NCBI RefSeq assembly: GCF_016906535.1
Contig: NC_057385.1
Coordinates: 434,001-498,000 of the forward strand
Source: Rhizoctonia solani
Taxonomy: Eukaryota; Basidiomycota; Agaricomycetes; Cantharellales; Ceratobasidiaceae
Reading direction: 5' to 3'
DNA: 64,000 nucleotides
The position numbers and the translations under genes were made by a program. Of this stretch, positions 1 to 13,800 are shown one piece after another. The notes beneath the pieces were generated by a model that was not told the origin of the DNA, did no database searches, and saw only the letters and a list, made by a program, of their open reading frames with translations. How positions within the stretch are numbered: the first letter of the stretch is position 1; every line of letters starts with the position of its first letter.

Positions 1-656
1 GATAATTACCTAATATAGCCAGCCGAGCGCAAAAGCCAGTCTTGCTCGTCAGGAGATATGTTATGGACATAGACTTGCTCGCCATGCTCCGGAATTTCGA
101 CCACTACTGGATCCTTCTCATGACCTTTAGATACTAGGCTCGGGTCCTCACGGATGTTGAATTGTTCGCCAAGAGTTCCTAGCATAGCCCCATTGTCTTC
201 ATCCACGAGCACGAGGCGACCTTTATTGTCTCCGCTGGCTGATCCCTTGTCACCGGGGCTAGATCTTCCCGGGCCGGTCTCTCGAAGAATACCATATTGA
301 CTTAACAATACCTCAAAAGACTCGAGGTCTTCGGTTGCTGCATCAGTCAAGGGAGGAGGGACAGTCAAAGTTACACTCCCTCCGTCCTCGGCCGGAATAG
401 TGAATTGATGCTGAGCACGAATATGTGTGATCGTTTGAATAGGCGATATTATAGTCTCAAAACTTCCCAATCGAAGGACAAGCCAGACGTCTCGCTCATT
501 ACGCGTATCAGGAGCTGCTCCGGCAAAGGCTGTTTGCGTCGGTAAAGGGATCGTGACACATTCTAGAGCGAGGACGCCCGTTTGGGTGCGCTGATCCTGG
601 GTAACAAGTGTGCAGTTTGGGATTGTAAGAAGAAGAAAGCCCTCAGCTCCAGCCAT
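1..656 (-). CDS. Spartin/senescence-domain protein, N-terminal exon (gene runs off the window)
   Basis: The first exon starts at the ATG at 656 and encodes about 216 residues. It ends at an AG|GTAATT splice donor near base 8, so the in-frame TAA seen there is probably intronic and the rest of the gene lies outside the window. The protein resembles the N-terminal part of fungal spartin-like proteins: it opens with GFLLLTIPN, and near residue 150 has EDNGAMLGTLGEQFNIREDP followed by DPVVVEIP and the acidic PDEQDWLL. In this family a C-terminal senescence domain follows and the proteins act at lipid droplets or endosomal membranes; that part is not visible here. It shares a 211-base promoter with adenylate kinase on the other strand, with a TCACGTGA box at 737-744. 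Family call is by recall of motif style, without a search. Confidence 0.7.
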
Positions 657-736
657 ACTGATGTCTGCGGTGGCGAAAGATGGTGGTGCAAAGTTGAAGC
701 GCCAAGCCCAGTTGCATTGATGTCACTCATCGACCA

Positions 737-744
737 TCACGTGA
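737..744. promoter_or_regulatory. TCACGTGA-type E-box in divergent promoter
   Basis: A CACGTG core with a matching flank (ATCACGTGAC context) lies between the spartin-like gene and adenylate kinase, about 80 and 125 bases from the two start codons. The same motif recurs upstream of several other genes in this window and in the retrotransposon LTRs. CACGTG is the classic site for bHLH factors; which factor acts here is unknown. Confidence 0.5.
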
Positions 745-867
745 CCAAATAAGTAAATCAGGGTTTGGATTTGTCAGATTCCCACGTAAGACGGGCGTGG
801 TGAATTTCGCGCGCATTCCGGCTGCTGCTATCTTCCTATTCTTTCTTCCTACCACCTCAACACTAGG

Positions 868-2394
<1,527 letters not shown>

Positions 2395-4662
2395 ATGGCT
2401 TTAAGCAACTCCTTTAGCACGAAAGAAATCGCGTTAGCCGTTTCTATGGCTGCCGGGGTGGCTTACTCGCTAAAAATGACGAACAACTCCAAGAAGCGTC
2501 TGCCTCCTGGCCCCAAAAGTCATCCGTTCATAGGCCATATGTTATCAATACCACGCTCTTCCGAACACGTAGCATACGCGAATATGAGCAAAGAGCTCAA
2601 TAGTATGATCGATTCGATTATTTTTTATGTATGTACCCTGACGTTCAAATCAGGTGATATTGTAGCTTTGTCCGCCATGGGTCAGACCATTGTTGTATTG
2701 AATTCGGCCGAGGCAGCATCTGAACTGTTGGACAAACGCTCTTCAATATACTCCGGTCGAGCTCAGATCCCTGCCGTATGTGATGAGGACATGTACGTAG
2801 ATATGATCCGTGCTTCGCCCCACCGCATGCAACTGAATTTCTCGTGGACTCTAATGTGACAGGATGGATTGGGGGCAGGGGGTCTCATTTTTAAACAACA
2901 ACGATCGATGGAGACGCGACCGTCGTATGTTACACGAGGCCTTGCATAAAGGCGCAGTTCCACGTTATTATCCGGCACAGGAAAAACAAATCCAGGCCTT
3001 AGTCGGGCGCTTGTTAAATACGCCATCTACACTTGAGGCATTTACTCAGGAGCTGCGGTTGTGAGTATGGCTTGATTACGTTTAATCACGTTGTTAGCTC
3101 ATTCCACGCCCTGTAAATCCAATCCAATCAAAGTGCGTTGGGAGCCACCTTGCTCCACTCAACATATGGATACCTGCCGACCTCGCCTGATGATCATTGG
3201 ATTGCTGATGCGACTACGGCGACCGACCATATAGCCCAGGCGGCACAACCGACTAGTTCGTATCAAGTCATATTTCTGAAGGGAAAAAACGCTAATTAGT
3301 GCGCATTCATTCACAGAATTCATCGTGAATTTCATTCCTTCGTTGAAGTTCTTACCAAATTGGCTCCCCGGAATGGGTTGGAGACAAACGATTAAAGAAT
3401 GGAGAGAACATAAAGAAAAGATTACTGCAGCGCCTTACAACTGGACTAAAGAGCAAATTGTAAGTAGAGCACAGGTCGTTCACGCTAAACTCAGCTTGAA
3501 ACCAAGTAAATGCGTCTGAATCTTTCAGAGAAATGGGACAGCCGCTCCTTCCATCGTTGAAAACCTACTTTCCGCTTTTCCGAATCATACCCCACATGGG
3601 GACGACGACTTGCACATTAAACTCATGTCGGCAACCATGTTTGGAGGTGTGTACTACTTATATCTTATCTGAGTATTGAAGTATCAACGACACTGTGCAC
3701 AGGAGGACTTGAGACGGTATGCCATGAAAAAAACTGAGCTTCTATTGGACACTACGCTGATCAACACGACCAATAGACTGTTGCAACGGCTTCATTCTTC
3801 CTTTTGGCTATCGTGCTTTATCCGGAAGTAGCGGTGAAAATCCAAGAAGAAGTTGACCGAGTGCTGGGAAACGCTGAGCGATTACCAACCGTACAAGACC
3901 AGGAGGAGATGCCCTATTTACGCAGGGTGCTTTTGGAAGTTCAACGATGGCAACCAGTCAATCCCCTCGGTAATTTTATCCAAAATCTAATTAGAGAATC
4001 CCATCTGAAAACATCCAGCGATTCCACATGCAGCCATGGAAGACGATGAATACAGAGGGTACTATATTCCAAAAGGATCCATTGTGTGAGTCTCAAACAA
4101 AACATGCTCAGATTTGTGTACTTAGCTTGGCATCACAGTATCGGTAATACCTGGTAGGGACATTCATGCTTTTCGCAGGGCAGTTTGCCAGAAATCAACG
4201 CTTTACATTCTAGGTCAATCACTCGAGATGAGAGCATTTACCCGGAGCCAGAGTGTTTCAACCCGGATCGGTACCTTGACCCCAAGGTACCCCCTGCTCC
4301 GGTCTTTGGTTATGGAAGGCGGTATGCCATTAACTTGTGGTTTGATATAGCCTATTCAACTCATGATTACAATGATAGGGTCTGTCCAGGAAATCACTTT
4401 GCAGATGCAAATTTATTCCTATTGACGTCGTCTCTATTGTACCTGTATGATGTCAAGCGCGCGGTCGATGAAAATGGCCGGGAGATTATACCAGAAATCA
4501 AAATGATGATAGATTCTACTATATCACGGTGAGTTACTAACGCTGGTGGATTATATGAGACTAATGAATGAGTACTGTGGTAGGAAACCACAATCATTCC
4601 CATTGGTTATGAAACCACGTTCTGAGGCACATGAAAAATTGGCTATGGGGCTTATTCTGTGA
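2395..4662 (+). CDS. Cytochrome P450 monooxygenase
   Basis: A complete P450 of 517 residues in 13 exons: 2395-2602, 2654-2792, 2863-3060, 3134-3255, 3317-3459, 3529-3646, 3703-3716, 3777-3969, 4019-4085, 4139-4153, 4214-4321, 4379-4528, 4584-4662; lengths sum to 1554, an exact codon multiple. In order: an N-terminal membrane anchor (residues about 10-25), the hinge LPPGPKSHPFIGHML, WRRDRRMLHEALHK (C helix), GGGLETTVAT (I-helix oxygen-binding motif, Glu in place of the usual Asp), EVQR (ExxR, K helix), FNPDRYL, and the haem loop FGYGRRVCPGNH with the axial Cys. It would sit in the ER and take electrons from a P450 reductase. The layout resembles basidiomycete P450s loosely called OrdA-like; substrate unknown. 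Exons of only 14 and 15 bases are needed to keep the I helix and the VIGNTW strand. No frame breaks, unlike several neighbours. Confidence 0.92.
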
Positions 4663-4777
4663 AGTTTTCCAGACTGGGTGTCCGTCTCATGTACAAACCT
4701 GGTAGACCTCTTTGACATGATTATATGTATTTGCTGTAGACTATGGAACAATCTTCCGGAAACAAGCTTAAAAACTA

Positions 4778-5094
4778 TCATAGCTCCTCCCCGCGTTTTG
4801 ACCTTATTTTTGGGACTTGTACATCGACAGATTTAACCCCTTCCAGTGATTTGATAGCTTCGATTATTCTAGCACTGCTCCCACTTGAGCCGTCCCAGAT
4901 GTCCTTCGGGACAGAGAATAACTGGACGTCTTCTAGCTCACCCACGCGACCAACATGCTGTACATTGGAGCCTCTAATAGACTCCGATGCGCGTGTAGCA
5001 AGCGCGTTAGGGGAAGAGAAATGAGGAGATTGGGGAGATAGAGTACAGCCAAGTATGTGAACGCTGCGTAGTCCAGACGCATAGGTGCGGCCAT
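4778..5094 (-). CDS. Small unknown protein, one frame break
   Basis: Not recognised. On the minus strand an ATG at 5094 opens MAAPMRLDYAAFTYLAVL; joining this to the next frame near 5042 (equivalent to one missing base) gives about 104 residues ending in a well-formed C-terminal half: VGELEDVQLFSVPKDIWD, then ARIIEAIKSLEGVKSVDV and a basic tail QVPKIRSKRGEEL with TGA at 4778. The second half looks like a folded alpha/beta unit. It converges on the P450 gene, with 115 bases between stops. The single-base break matches the pattern seen in other genes here. The N-terminal start is the weakest part of this call. Confidence 0.4.
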
Positions 5095-5347
5095 ATATTT
5101 GATAAGCTGAAGCTCTATCACCTATAAGTCCAACCAATTACGGTCGCATAGAGTGTTAACTTACTGGTGGTGGAGGGATTGCGCAAGAGGGGCCTGGTCC
5201 ACATGACGTCAGCAAATATGCCAGGAATAAATATCCACGATAAATGTGGCTGTGTATTGATCGGCCCACCACCTCCCCAATTCCTGACGCTCCTGACCTA
5301 CCGCTACGTTCACACTTGTCTTAACAACCTTTAGGAGTAGCCTCAGT

Positions 5348-6090
5348 ATGAAGATTAAACGCGGTGGTGGTGGAGGAACGTTTACGGAGACCTCTGTGAG
5401 TAGCCAGCCTCGCAGGATATTTTTATTTGCCCAGTTCCACACTCCTGACCATAACAACGCTTTGCTTTCATCCAGTTCGCTACAACTCCTCCGGCATCCA
5501 CACAGCACCATGGCCACAAGATACCTGAAATAGCAGGATCCTCGGGAGGTATGTCTCAATTCGCATTCCGGATCGGGCGGAATTTACGTTTGTTCAATTT
5601 TGCAGGATTCCTCGGACTCGTCATCGGCCTAGGAGTACTCATCATTGCATGCTGTGCAGGTGTCTATATTCTCATGAAAAGACGCAAGGACCGGGGTGAT
5701 CCGTTGTGGCGCAGTCGTAAATCAGTCGGAAACTCGATGTCACAAGGAATCCTTGGTGGCAGTAGGTCCAAGAGGGGATGGGTTAGGACTGGTGACGATG
5801 ACCACCATATGGGTGATCGCTCACAGGGAATTGGTCTCTCAGCGCCTAGGTCGCGCTCACGTTCGCCCAATCCCGAGATGTATTCAAATCGTGATCAAGG
5901 TGCCTCGGCGTCCAGCGTCAAGCTTTCTGCACCAGGGCCCTATCCTGACGCGTTTGTTGCGCGTGATTCTATCGACAGTTTAGTAGAAGGGCCACATCAA
6001 TCGAGAGGAAACTATCAGGGCGTTAGTGAACATGACCACGAAGACACGAAATATTCTCCAACTTCATCCAGGTTCAGGGAACGAATCTGA
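5348..6090 (+). CDS. Single-pass membrane protein with Ser/Arg-rich cytoplasmic tail
   Basis: Three exons (5348-5395, 5476-5548, 5606-6090) sum to 606 bases, giving 201 residues. A short Gly-run N terminus (KRGGGGG) and a Thr/Pro/His-rich stretch precede one strongly hydrophobic segment, GFLGLVIGLGVLIIACCAG, ended by the stop-transfer cluster KRRKDR. The remaining 130 residues are hydrophilic with Arg/Ser repeats (PRSRSRSPNPE) and ending FRERI. The shape is that of a fungal type I single-span surface protein like the Mid2 or axial-budding-type small sensors, but there is no signal peptide before the span and I cannot name a family. The start was chosen because the first two exons join in frame at good GT/AG sites to the transmembrane exon. 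Confidence 0.6.
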
Positions 6091-7730
6091 GAAGAGGAGC
6101 CGGTAACTCATCCGTGAAAGTGAATGTGCAGTTCGCTGTATCAGTATTTGCAGGTTCTTCTTGGAACCAGTTGTTGTTGTTGTTTTCATCGTTGCTTTTG
6201 TACTGTATTTGCCTATTATCACGGAATCACCAAGCATAATACTTGGGACTGGGGACCCGATACCATAAGATTTTCTTTACCGCCAAGGCCTCTCTTAAAT
6301 GTCCTACATTTCGTTATAAGAGTGCGCAGGTTAATATAGGGGTGTGGTACAAAATTTTGACCCCTCGTACTTTGAACTATGAATTAAAGGAAGTAGAAGA
6401 TCAATCAAACCTACCAGTTTGACGTTTACATTGAAATAGGGGTCAATGCAATGAGTCAATAGTTCCTATTCTCAAGGCTCTGTACTATATTTGATATGCT
6501 CACAATATCGATGGAGCCAGAAACAAGCGGTTTCTATTCTATAGGGGTCATAAGTAATCATGCAGAACGGTTGAATATGGGTCGGAAATGTGGCAAATTT
6601 ATATGGTGCTTATGGCAAGAAGGGGGGATATATAATGAGATTGATCACGAAGCAGAACCAAATGAGGCGTAGCAGTGAAAAAGTAGCAGAGGGTCTCAAC
6701 CTAGTCCGTTTTGGCGACCCTAAAGGACAGCTTTTTCCCCACTAGATGTGACTTGTGACATCTAACAAAAACCAAGTTGGAATCGTCAAATTGGGGAAAC
6801 CTAGACGAACTCAGCGATAATTTTCTACTTTCTCCACAGACTAGTATATCGCAACGATTCTGTTGAAAAGAAAGCCGAGCGATTGTTTGGTGGAGACCAT
6901 ACAGAGTTCGGGTGCTGGATTGATCATTAAATTCAAGGTAGTTACCGGGCAAGAGCACATCAGAGATTTACACAACTTGAAGACCTCGTCTACGTATACT
7001 GACTTTTGGTACAGAAAATCATTTTGACAGTCTACTTGTTCAAGTCTGTACTAGCAAGAAGGTTCGGAATCCAGACCACCATTTGGGATCGTCAAATGGG
7101 GGCGAGTTTCTTTATTACATGTGATCGACGCCGTGTTTATCAGTGAAAATGGCTGTTCAATGGTAGCAAAATTTGAGACGGAGTCTATAATTATCTCTTC
7201 GTCTCTTCTATGATCCTTTTGTTTGCTTGTTTCTTATCCATATCTAGTAGCTCGTATGTTCTATCGATTAACGATGAGCTGGTTCTGGAAGATGCGTGTT
7301 GGACTGATTACCCTTGAATACACAAGAATTTTATAAGCCTGCTCACCTAATTACGGGGTAGCATAGTTTGTTTTTAACTCATGCCTAGAACTGCGAGTCA
7401 AGCTGCGCCGCACGTTTGCAGCTGTTCGGTCCGATATAGCATCAAAATAATACAATAAAGCTTATAAGGTATAAGCTGGTCCATATATTTCTATTAATTG
7501 CTACTAAACTACCGTACCAAAATCGCATACACAATATACTACGACATACACTTAATGGGAAACATCTTACAATCAAACATCGATCATACAAATGAAGGGT
7601 GAATTTCAAGCTGACCATCGTCGGGTTTTCGAAAGCCCGTCATAGCAAGCAAATCCACAACGGCCAAGTTGGTGGATATGCGTTGCTTCCATATTTACAG
7701 TACTAGTAACTCTCTTGGGTGATCTTGTAT
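6091..7730. other. Intergenic, no gene seen
   Basis: About 1.6 kb, AT-rich, with stops in all frames at short spacing. A short motif ATCGTCAAATTGGGG near 6782 recurs in variant form (ATCGTCAAATGGGGG) near 7087. Nothing else was supported. Confidence 0.5.
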
Positions 7731-9467
7731 TTAGTACTGAAGATTTTGAACATCAGGGCATACACTCACATGACTATTGGAAGCAAGACACCTGGTAGAT
7801 CCTTCCATCTGAATATTTTGGCCAGGATGAAAGTATTTAGAAATCACCAAAACAGGCTTGGGGCGCCCCAAAGTTGGAACACATTCCGAAGACGCGATGG
7901 TGCTATCGTCAGAAAAGGGGTCTTCTGGTATGCTCATATGCACAGCACAATCCCTCAGTGCACCGAGTCGAGCGGGGTTCTTCTGTCTAGCCTCCGTATC
8001 CACAATACTACCTACTGTTTGATTTACAATAATTTCAGCAGGATTTGTACGCTGTATAGATGAAAAGTGGATCGAGTGGGACCTATTTTTGGACGAAGAA
8101 CTTGGGGAATCCATGGCCCAATACAACAGTACGGCATTGGCAACGATCTAGGACAAAGAAAAAGACTTTAGCCCTTGCCGGTCAATTAGGATGGTGTACT
8201 CACATCTGCTGTGCAAGCTCCAAGGCATACCCAAATCATTTCTTTGCCATCCAAAGCAAATAATATAAATCCGTTGATCATTTCAATGATCAGTCCCAGA
8301 AAAGATGCACTAATTAATATAGAGAAAACAGCGATCAACATTGGCTCGGGTCGAACTATATTGGTACTTACATTGCAGCCCTCTTTGCGATAGTCCGAAG
8401 CCTGGTATTACGAATGGTCGAACGAAAAAGCGGCGCAATGAATAGGAGTGTCAATGAGAGCTATATTCAGCCTGACTCAGTGCTTTAGATTTGTTTGCCA
8501 TCATAGATACGTACGTTGGTAAAGGTGTCATAGCTCATGATGAGAATTGAACTATAGTCGATAACTTGTTAGCGACTGCGTATGTACACCTTATATTATT
8601 GTTCTCGATCCTCTTTGCACTTACGCAAGTCGACTCATGCCCACAATACAGTATCCATTGTATAGGAACCGGACTCCTTGCGCAACCATCACTCCGGCGA
8701 TCCCTCCTAACTAATGACGTTATCGAAAGCATCTAATCGCGAAAAGGGTATCCCTACCGGCAATAATAAAGCCATGCAAGTCAGATACACGGGAGAGTGT
8801 AATCTTCGGCGTCCATTGCTCCAAACAGCATGTGCCTATAGGTTGGGTCCAGTCAGCGACAGGAAATCAATTCTAGTCCGTATCCTACCCACCCGCTCGA
8901 TAAGACATAGATATGTAAGCCCTTTACTTGCGCCGTAAACTAGGACGCAAGCAAGCATGCCCATGGAGCACCGGCCTATGCCTGTTCGGGCGGAGCACCG
9001 AACAACAGGACTCCAGCTATTTATCAGGCCTGTCAGGGGCAGCGCAAGTAATTCTCAAACAGGTACGTACTAAATATCAAGTATACCCATGAGACAACCA
9101 AAGTTGAAAGAAGCCAGATGCGCGACCAAGGCATGGCAACCCAATGTTTCCCAGAGCCAATAGGGTAACGCTCGCTGGAGCGCGTTATACACCATGTCAC
9201 AAGCGTTACACCCAATAAATAAGCAAGTGCTGAGAGATTGAGCATCAAGGGACTAGGACCTATGGGAAGAGTAGAACCCATGATTTGCGACTTGAAGATG
9301 CACAAAATTGATAGTAATGAGAAAGTATAACCCAAGGACGAATGGTGGGAGAATAATAGCACCAAACGATTGGGGAGAAATAAGCAGGAGAATCTGGTGA
9401 AAGGGCACTTATAACAAACTACCAATATCCCGAATCCCAATGGATCTGTCAGTGAATACCTATTCAT
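7731..9467 (-). CDS. Seven-transmembrane protein of unknown function
   Basis: An intact eight-exon gene on the minus strand. Exon 1 (9467-9071) opens MNRYSLTDPLGFGILV and holds three or four hydrophobic stretches, including LNLSALAYLLGVTLVTW and WLLSTLVVSWVYLIF. Later exons supply GMLACVLVYGASKGLTYLCL, LHSPVYLTCMALLLP, GGIAGVMVAQGVRFLYNGYC, SILIMSYDTFTN, LSLTLLFIAPLF and LGLIIEMINGFILFALDG, then a hydrophilic 120-residue Ser-rich tail ending at 7731. Splice sites are regular and no frame breaks occur. The pattern, around seven spans with a cytoplasmic tail and a conserved YNGYC/YD element, is one I associate with an expanded Agaricomycete family with no assigned role; a receptor-like role is only inferred from topology. 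It is not an RTA1 or Ste2/Ste3 type by any motif I can see. Confidence 0.75.
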
Positions 9468-10884
9468 AATCACGTTTTTTGAGCAGCCACTACTCTACCC
9501 TGGCCATCGCTGGTGATCCCAAGCAGCTGGCGTGGCATGTGGGGCTTAATGACGATAATAGACGATCAAAATCCGGGGATGAAGCACTCGAAACAATTCT
9601 AAGAACCTAGGGTTGGTGGTTGAAGGTATAGCCAGGTGACGCTAGTTGAAATATTCTTGGCATCGCAAACATTTAGGGCCGGTAAAGTCCGAATACAGTG
9701 CTGACTCCAAGAACTATATGCTACATCGGGTTAAACCGACGATCTAGATTTTAAAATGGGTGAGGGATCACTTTTCGGGCTTTGAATCGTAGCTAGATGG
9801 GTAGAATCGGAAGGAACGGATCAACCCATTAATATTTTGAGCACGGTCCTCGCGTTTGCCCTTGTGTTACGGTTACGGTTACGCACACTTCCGAGGTAAG
9901 ATCCGCTGGCATGTAAGGTCACCTCATCCATTCACTTCATCCATTCAACTCAACTAGCCGTACAACACCATGAAACCAGTAATATTCTGAGCGTAAAAGA
10001 TATAAATAATCAGCACGAGCTCGATTATCTGTTTTGAATACCGGCAACCCAAGGGCTTTAGGATCAAGTATGCATTTGGGAGACGGCTATGAGTACAGAA
10101 TCAGGGCAATCCAGGCGAGAGATGCACGATTCAAAAGCCACTAGGGCGAGCTGCTACCAACTAGGCTAAAGATACTATACAAGGCTATGAAATCAGGGGG
10201 GAGATACTTGGATTACCTATAAAACACCAGAATGAAGGAATGTATGTGGCTGATGTCAACCCGTGGGCGTGCCGTCTGCCATTACCTATGGCACTTGTAG
10301 AGACAGGGACCATTCACCCGAGGATATCCGTTTGTTAAGGTAGTACTTTATCTTGGGTTCGATCTTTGCGCACAAGAGCGTCCTTTGCGAATGTCGTTGT
10401 CCAGAATAAGATCCGGTAAATAACCATCGGCAATCTAAACTCGTTGGGTCTTATCAATAATCAAATTACCTGGGCCGATCATTTCAAACATTGCTTCTCG
10501 GCCCGATAGATGCCTCCCTCTTCCCTTCCATCACTCAATATTTATGAGGTGATCAAGCTCGCCCACAATTATCAATCACAAAAGTACTGAAGCTCCGGTG
10601 CATTTCGTTATGACAGAGACACAGCTCTTCTCCAGATAAGACCGTGCTATGGTTAAAATTACTCTATGACGCAATTGGTCCAAGATGCCGAAGCGTTCCT
10701 TCTGGTGTAACGGCGGTCATTCTACTTTGCTTTCATGAGAAATATGACGGGGTAGACGGAGATGAAGCCGACATTTTCAAGTCTGGTAAAGTATAAATAG
10801 TACAGTTGCACTGCAAGCTCAATTCTTAACTTACTGCAATTTAGCATCTAGACGCCTCATTCAACTAGCTATACTCGATTATTG
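9468..10884. other. Intergenic with promoter of the adenylating reductase
   Basis: No gene seen. A TATA-like GTATAAATAG lies at 10791-10800, 85 bases before the reductase ATG. A short TTACGG triplet repeat occurs near 9867. A tRNA-like stretch near 10150-10190 on the minus strand does not fold as a whole tRNA. Confidence 0.5.
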
Positions 10885-13800
10885 ATGGCTGCACCGACTA
10901 ATTTTGTCTTTCCCCCAACTGATGGCTCTATCCCCCCCTCCAATGCTGCCGATTTTCATCTGAAGCACAACTCGAAGCATTTGTTTGCTATCCTATATGA
11001 CGTCAACGACTCCTCTCAGACCAACATAACATACGAACAACTTGCGCATGCCGTTCATCGTGCTGCCCATATCTTGAACCCTAGTGGCACTATTCCACAA
11101 GGAACTAACATCGGATTTTTGTATCGACCCACACGATCGAATATATCGTAATGATTCTCGGAGCCATGAGAGCAGGCTTAGTTGTAGGTTTCTAGCCCAG
11201 AGCAATTGGTTATCAGCTCAGCTAATTGGGACTATTCATTAGCCATTCCCTATATCTCCGCGAACACACCTCCCTGGTATCGCTCATCTTTTGAAATCGA
11301 CTCAAACATCACTGGTTGTTGCCGGAGGCTCGCAGACTATTGATGCCACTATCTCCCAACTTTCCGACAACTTGGCCGAAATCAATTTCTCAGTTCAGTT
11401 TGTAGAGCTTCCATCATTGGGTCGCGTTTTACCAGAACTGGGCAATACTGAACAGGAATCCGAACATAAGCCTTTTCCCCCTCTGAAAGCTATATCTGGT
11501 GATGGAATCATCAATATTTTGCATAGTTCTGGTTCGACAGGTATGCCAAGATCGGTCAAGTTTCATCTCGAGGGCGTATTCAAGAATATAATCACCCAGC
11601 GTGCGTTTCTTTTTAATTTCCATGATATCTAGATATCTAATTTATTATCGCTTAGCACTTGGGTGGATGTATGCACAAGAGGGTTAAAGTCGGAACAATG
11701 GCTCTCCCTACATTTCACGCGATGGTGAGTAGAACGATACATGTTGTGTCTCGAGCGCTGTTTTTACGTGGACCTATAGGGAATTTTCCTTCAGATTTTC
11801 ATACCGCTTTATGTCGGGTACACTCAAGTACTCTTTGCCCCGAGTCACATCCCTGTGTACCGACGTCAAACTTAACAATCGAGGCGGCAGCCGCCACAAA
11901 ATGTTTACATATGGTATGCGTACCGGCATTCTTGGAGGTGAGGTGTACCCACAAAGCAAACCCTAAACCCGTAGTAATGACTATAATTCTAGATGTGGTC
12001 TCAAGAAGAAGCCGCTGTGGCTTATCTACGTCAAATGAAGAGCGTAGTGAGTAGTTTTAAACTTGGCTAATAGATGGTGACGACTAAAGACATGTAGGTG
12101 TTTGGCGGAGGACCTCTGGCTGAAGCGATCGGTAACAAGCTAGTTGACCAAGGCAGGTCGCTCATATATTTTACCCTTGATTGGTCTAATAATCCTGAGT
12201 CAGGTGTTCACATCCATTCGTGCTATGGTGCAACCGAGTTCGGGGGCATAAATGAAGTTTCGGATATGGATGACCTCAGCGATTGGAGTTACGTCAAGTT
12301 CTCGTCTCACGTTGATACACGGTTCATTCCACAACATGACGAGGATAATTCGTTTGAGCTTGTATTTGTGGTATGTTTAACAATCAATGGTTTGACTTAC
12401 TGGCTGATTGTTCAACCCGTTCTGGATTATAGGTATCAGATGACCATAAGCCCTTCGAACTTAACTCTGAGATTGACGGCAAGCCTGCGTACAGGACCAA
12501 GGATCTAGTTGTCCGCCATCCTTTCAAACCCGATTTGTGGAAATTGTTGGTAGCCTAATAGCTATGTGGTAAAGGGATACTGACATTGTATTAGTGTTGG
12601 GCGACTTGATGATCAAATTATCCTTCTCAATGGCGAGAAAACCAACCCGGGTCCTATGGGTACGTTGATAATTTACCTTGCACAAGCAATTGATTTATCG
12701 CAATCATAGAGGTGAAATTGTCAAATGTCCCATTGTGCACTATGCTGTTATGTTCGGGCGGGAGCGAAATCAAACTGGCGTATTGATTGAACTTGAAGAA
12801 GGCGCAAATGATTTGTGTCAACTAAGGAAGGGCGTTTAAAGGCAATCCAGGAGATTTGGTGAGCATGCTTTGGCGGATTTTACCGCATGTATTCACACCG
12901 CTTCATATAGGCCATTTGTTGAACGTGCTAACCAGACGTCACCTACTCATTCTCGCCTCGAGAAACAGACAATCATTCTCGTAGACCCTGCACGTCCCCT
13001 TCCACGCACACCCAAGGGTACCATCCCTCGCTCGGCTGCCTCAAACTATATGCAAGTGATATTGAAGAAATGTACCTCGACCTCGAGAAGGATTCCAGTA
13101 CAACCGACGGAATCCAGCCTCCTCAGTCATGGGATAGCACTGAAGATATCGAAGCTTGGATCAGCAGGGGAGTTCAGAATCTTTTAGGTCGAGAAGTCAA
13201 CGTACTGGAGATTTGTTCCAGCAAGGGTGGATAGGTGAGCCTTTTCGATTCGCGAAGATGTCACAACCTGATCTTTGAACACACCACGCAGTCTCACAGC
13301 TACAATGCTCTTCGCATGCTTAAGAGCACCCTACATGCCTCATCAGATTCGAAGGTTCAATTCGCAGCGACAAAAATTAATCAACAAACTATCTTTGGAA
13401 AACCTACCGTCAGGCAACTTGCTCAACTAGTCTTCCAGCTCGCCAAGAACGGTGATACTACTGTCGATCCTGTTGTGGAAGCGCTCCAAAGCATTCGTGC
13501 CATGATCGAAAAATACGACGCTGAGTGGCCTCGCCAAGAAGCTCGTGAAATTCAGCCGGTGAAGAAGGAGCGTGTGGTCGTAACTGGTACTACGGGCGGG
13601 CTCGGCTCTCATCTACTTGCACAACTACTGGAAAACGATGTGGTCGAAAAGGTGTGGGCGATGAACCGTAAATCAAGCAAGGGAAATAGAGAGAGGGAGG
13701 TTGCGTCCTTTGAAGATAAGCTTTTGGATCTGAATTTGCTGAAAAGCGAGAAGCTGGTCTTCGTCGATACCGACCTTGAGGATCCTAAGCTTGGCCTAAG

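Noticed and set aside
9862..9885. TTACGG repeat, reminiscent of telomere-type repeats
   Set aside because: Only three units, interior to the window and flanked by unique sequence.
10140..10200. Minus-strand stretch resembling the D-arm of a tRNA (TAGCCTAGTTGGTAGCAG)
   Set aside because: No matching T-arm at the right distance and no acceptor stem.
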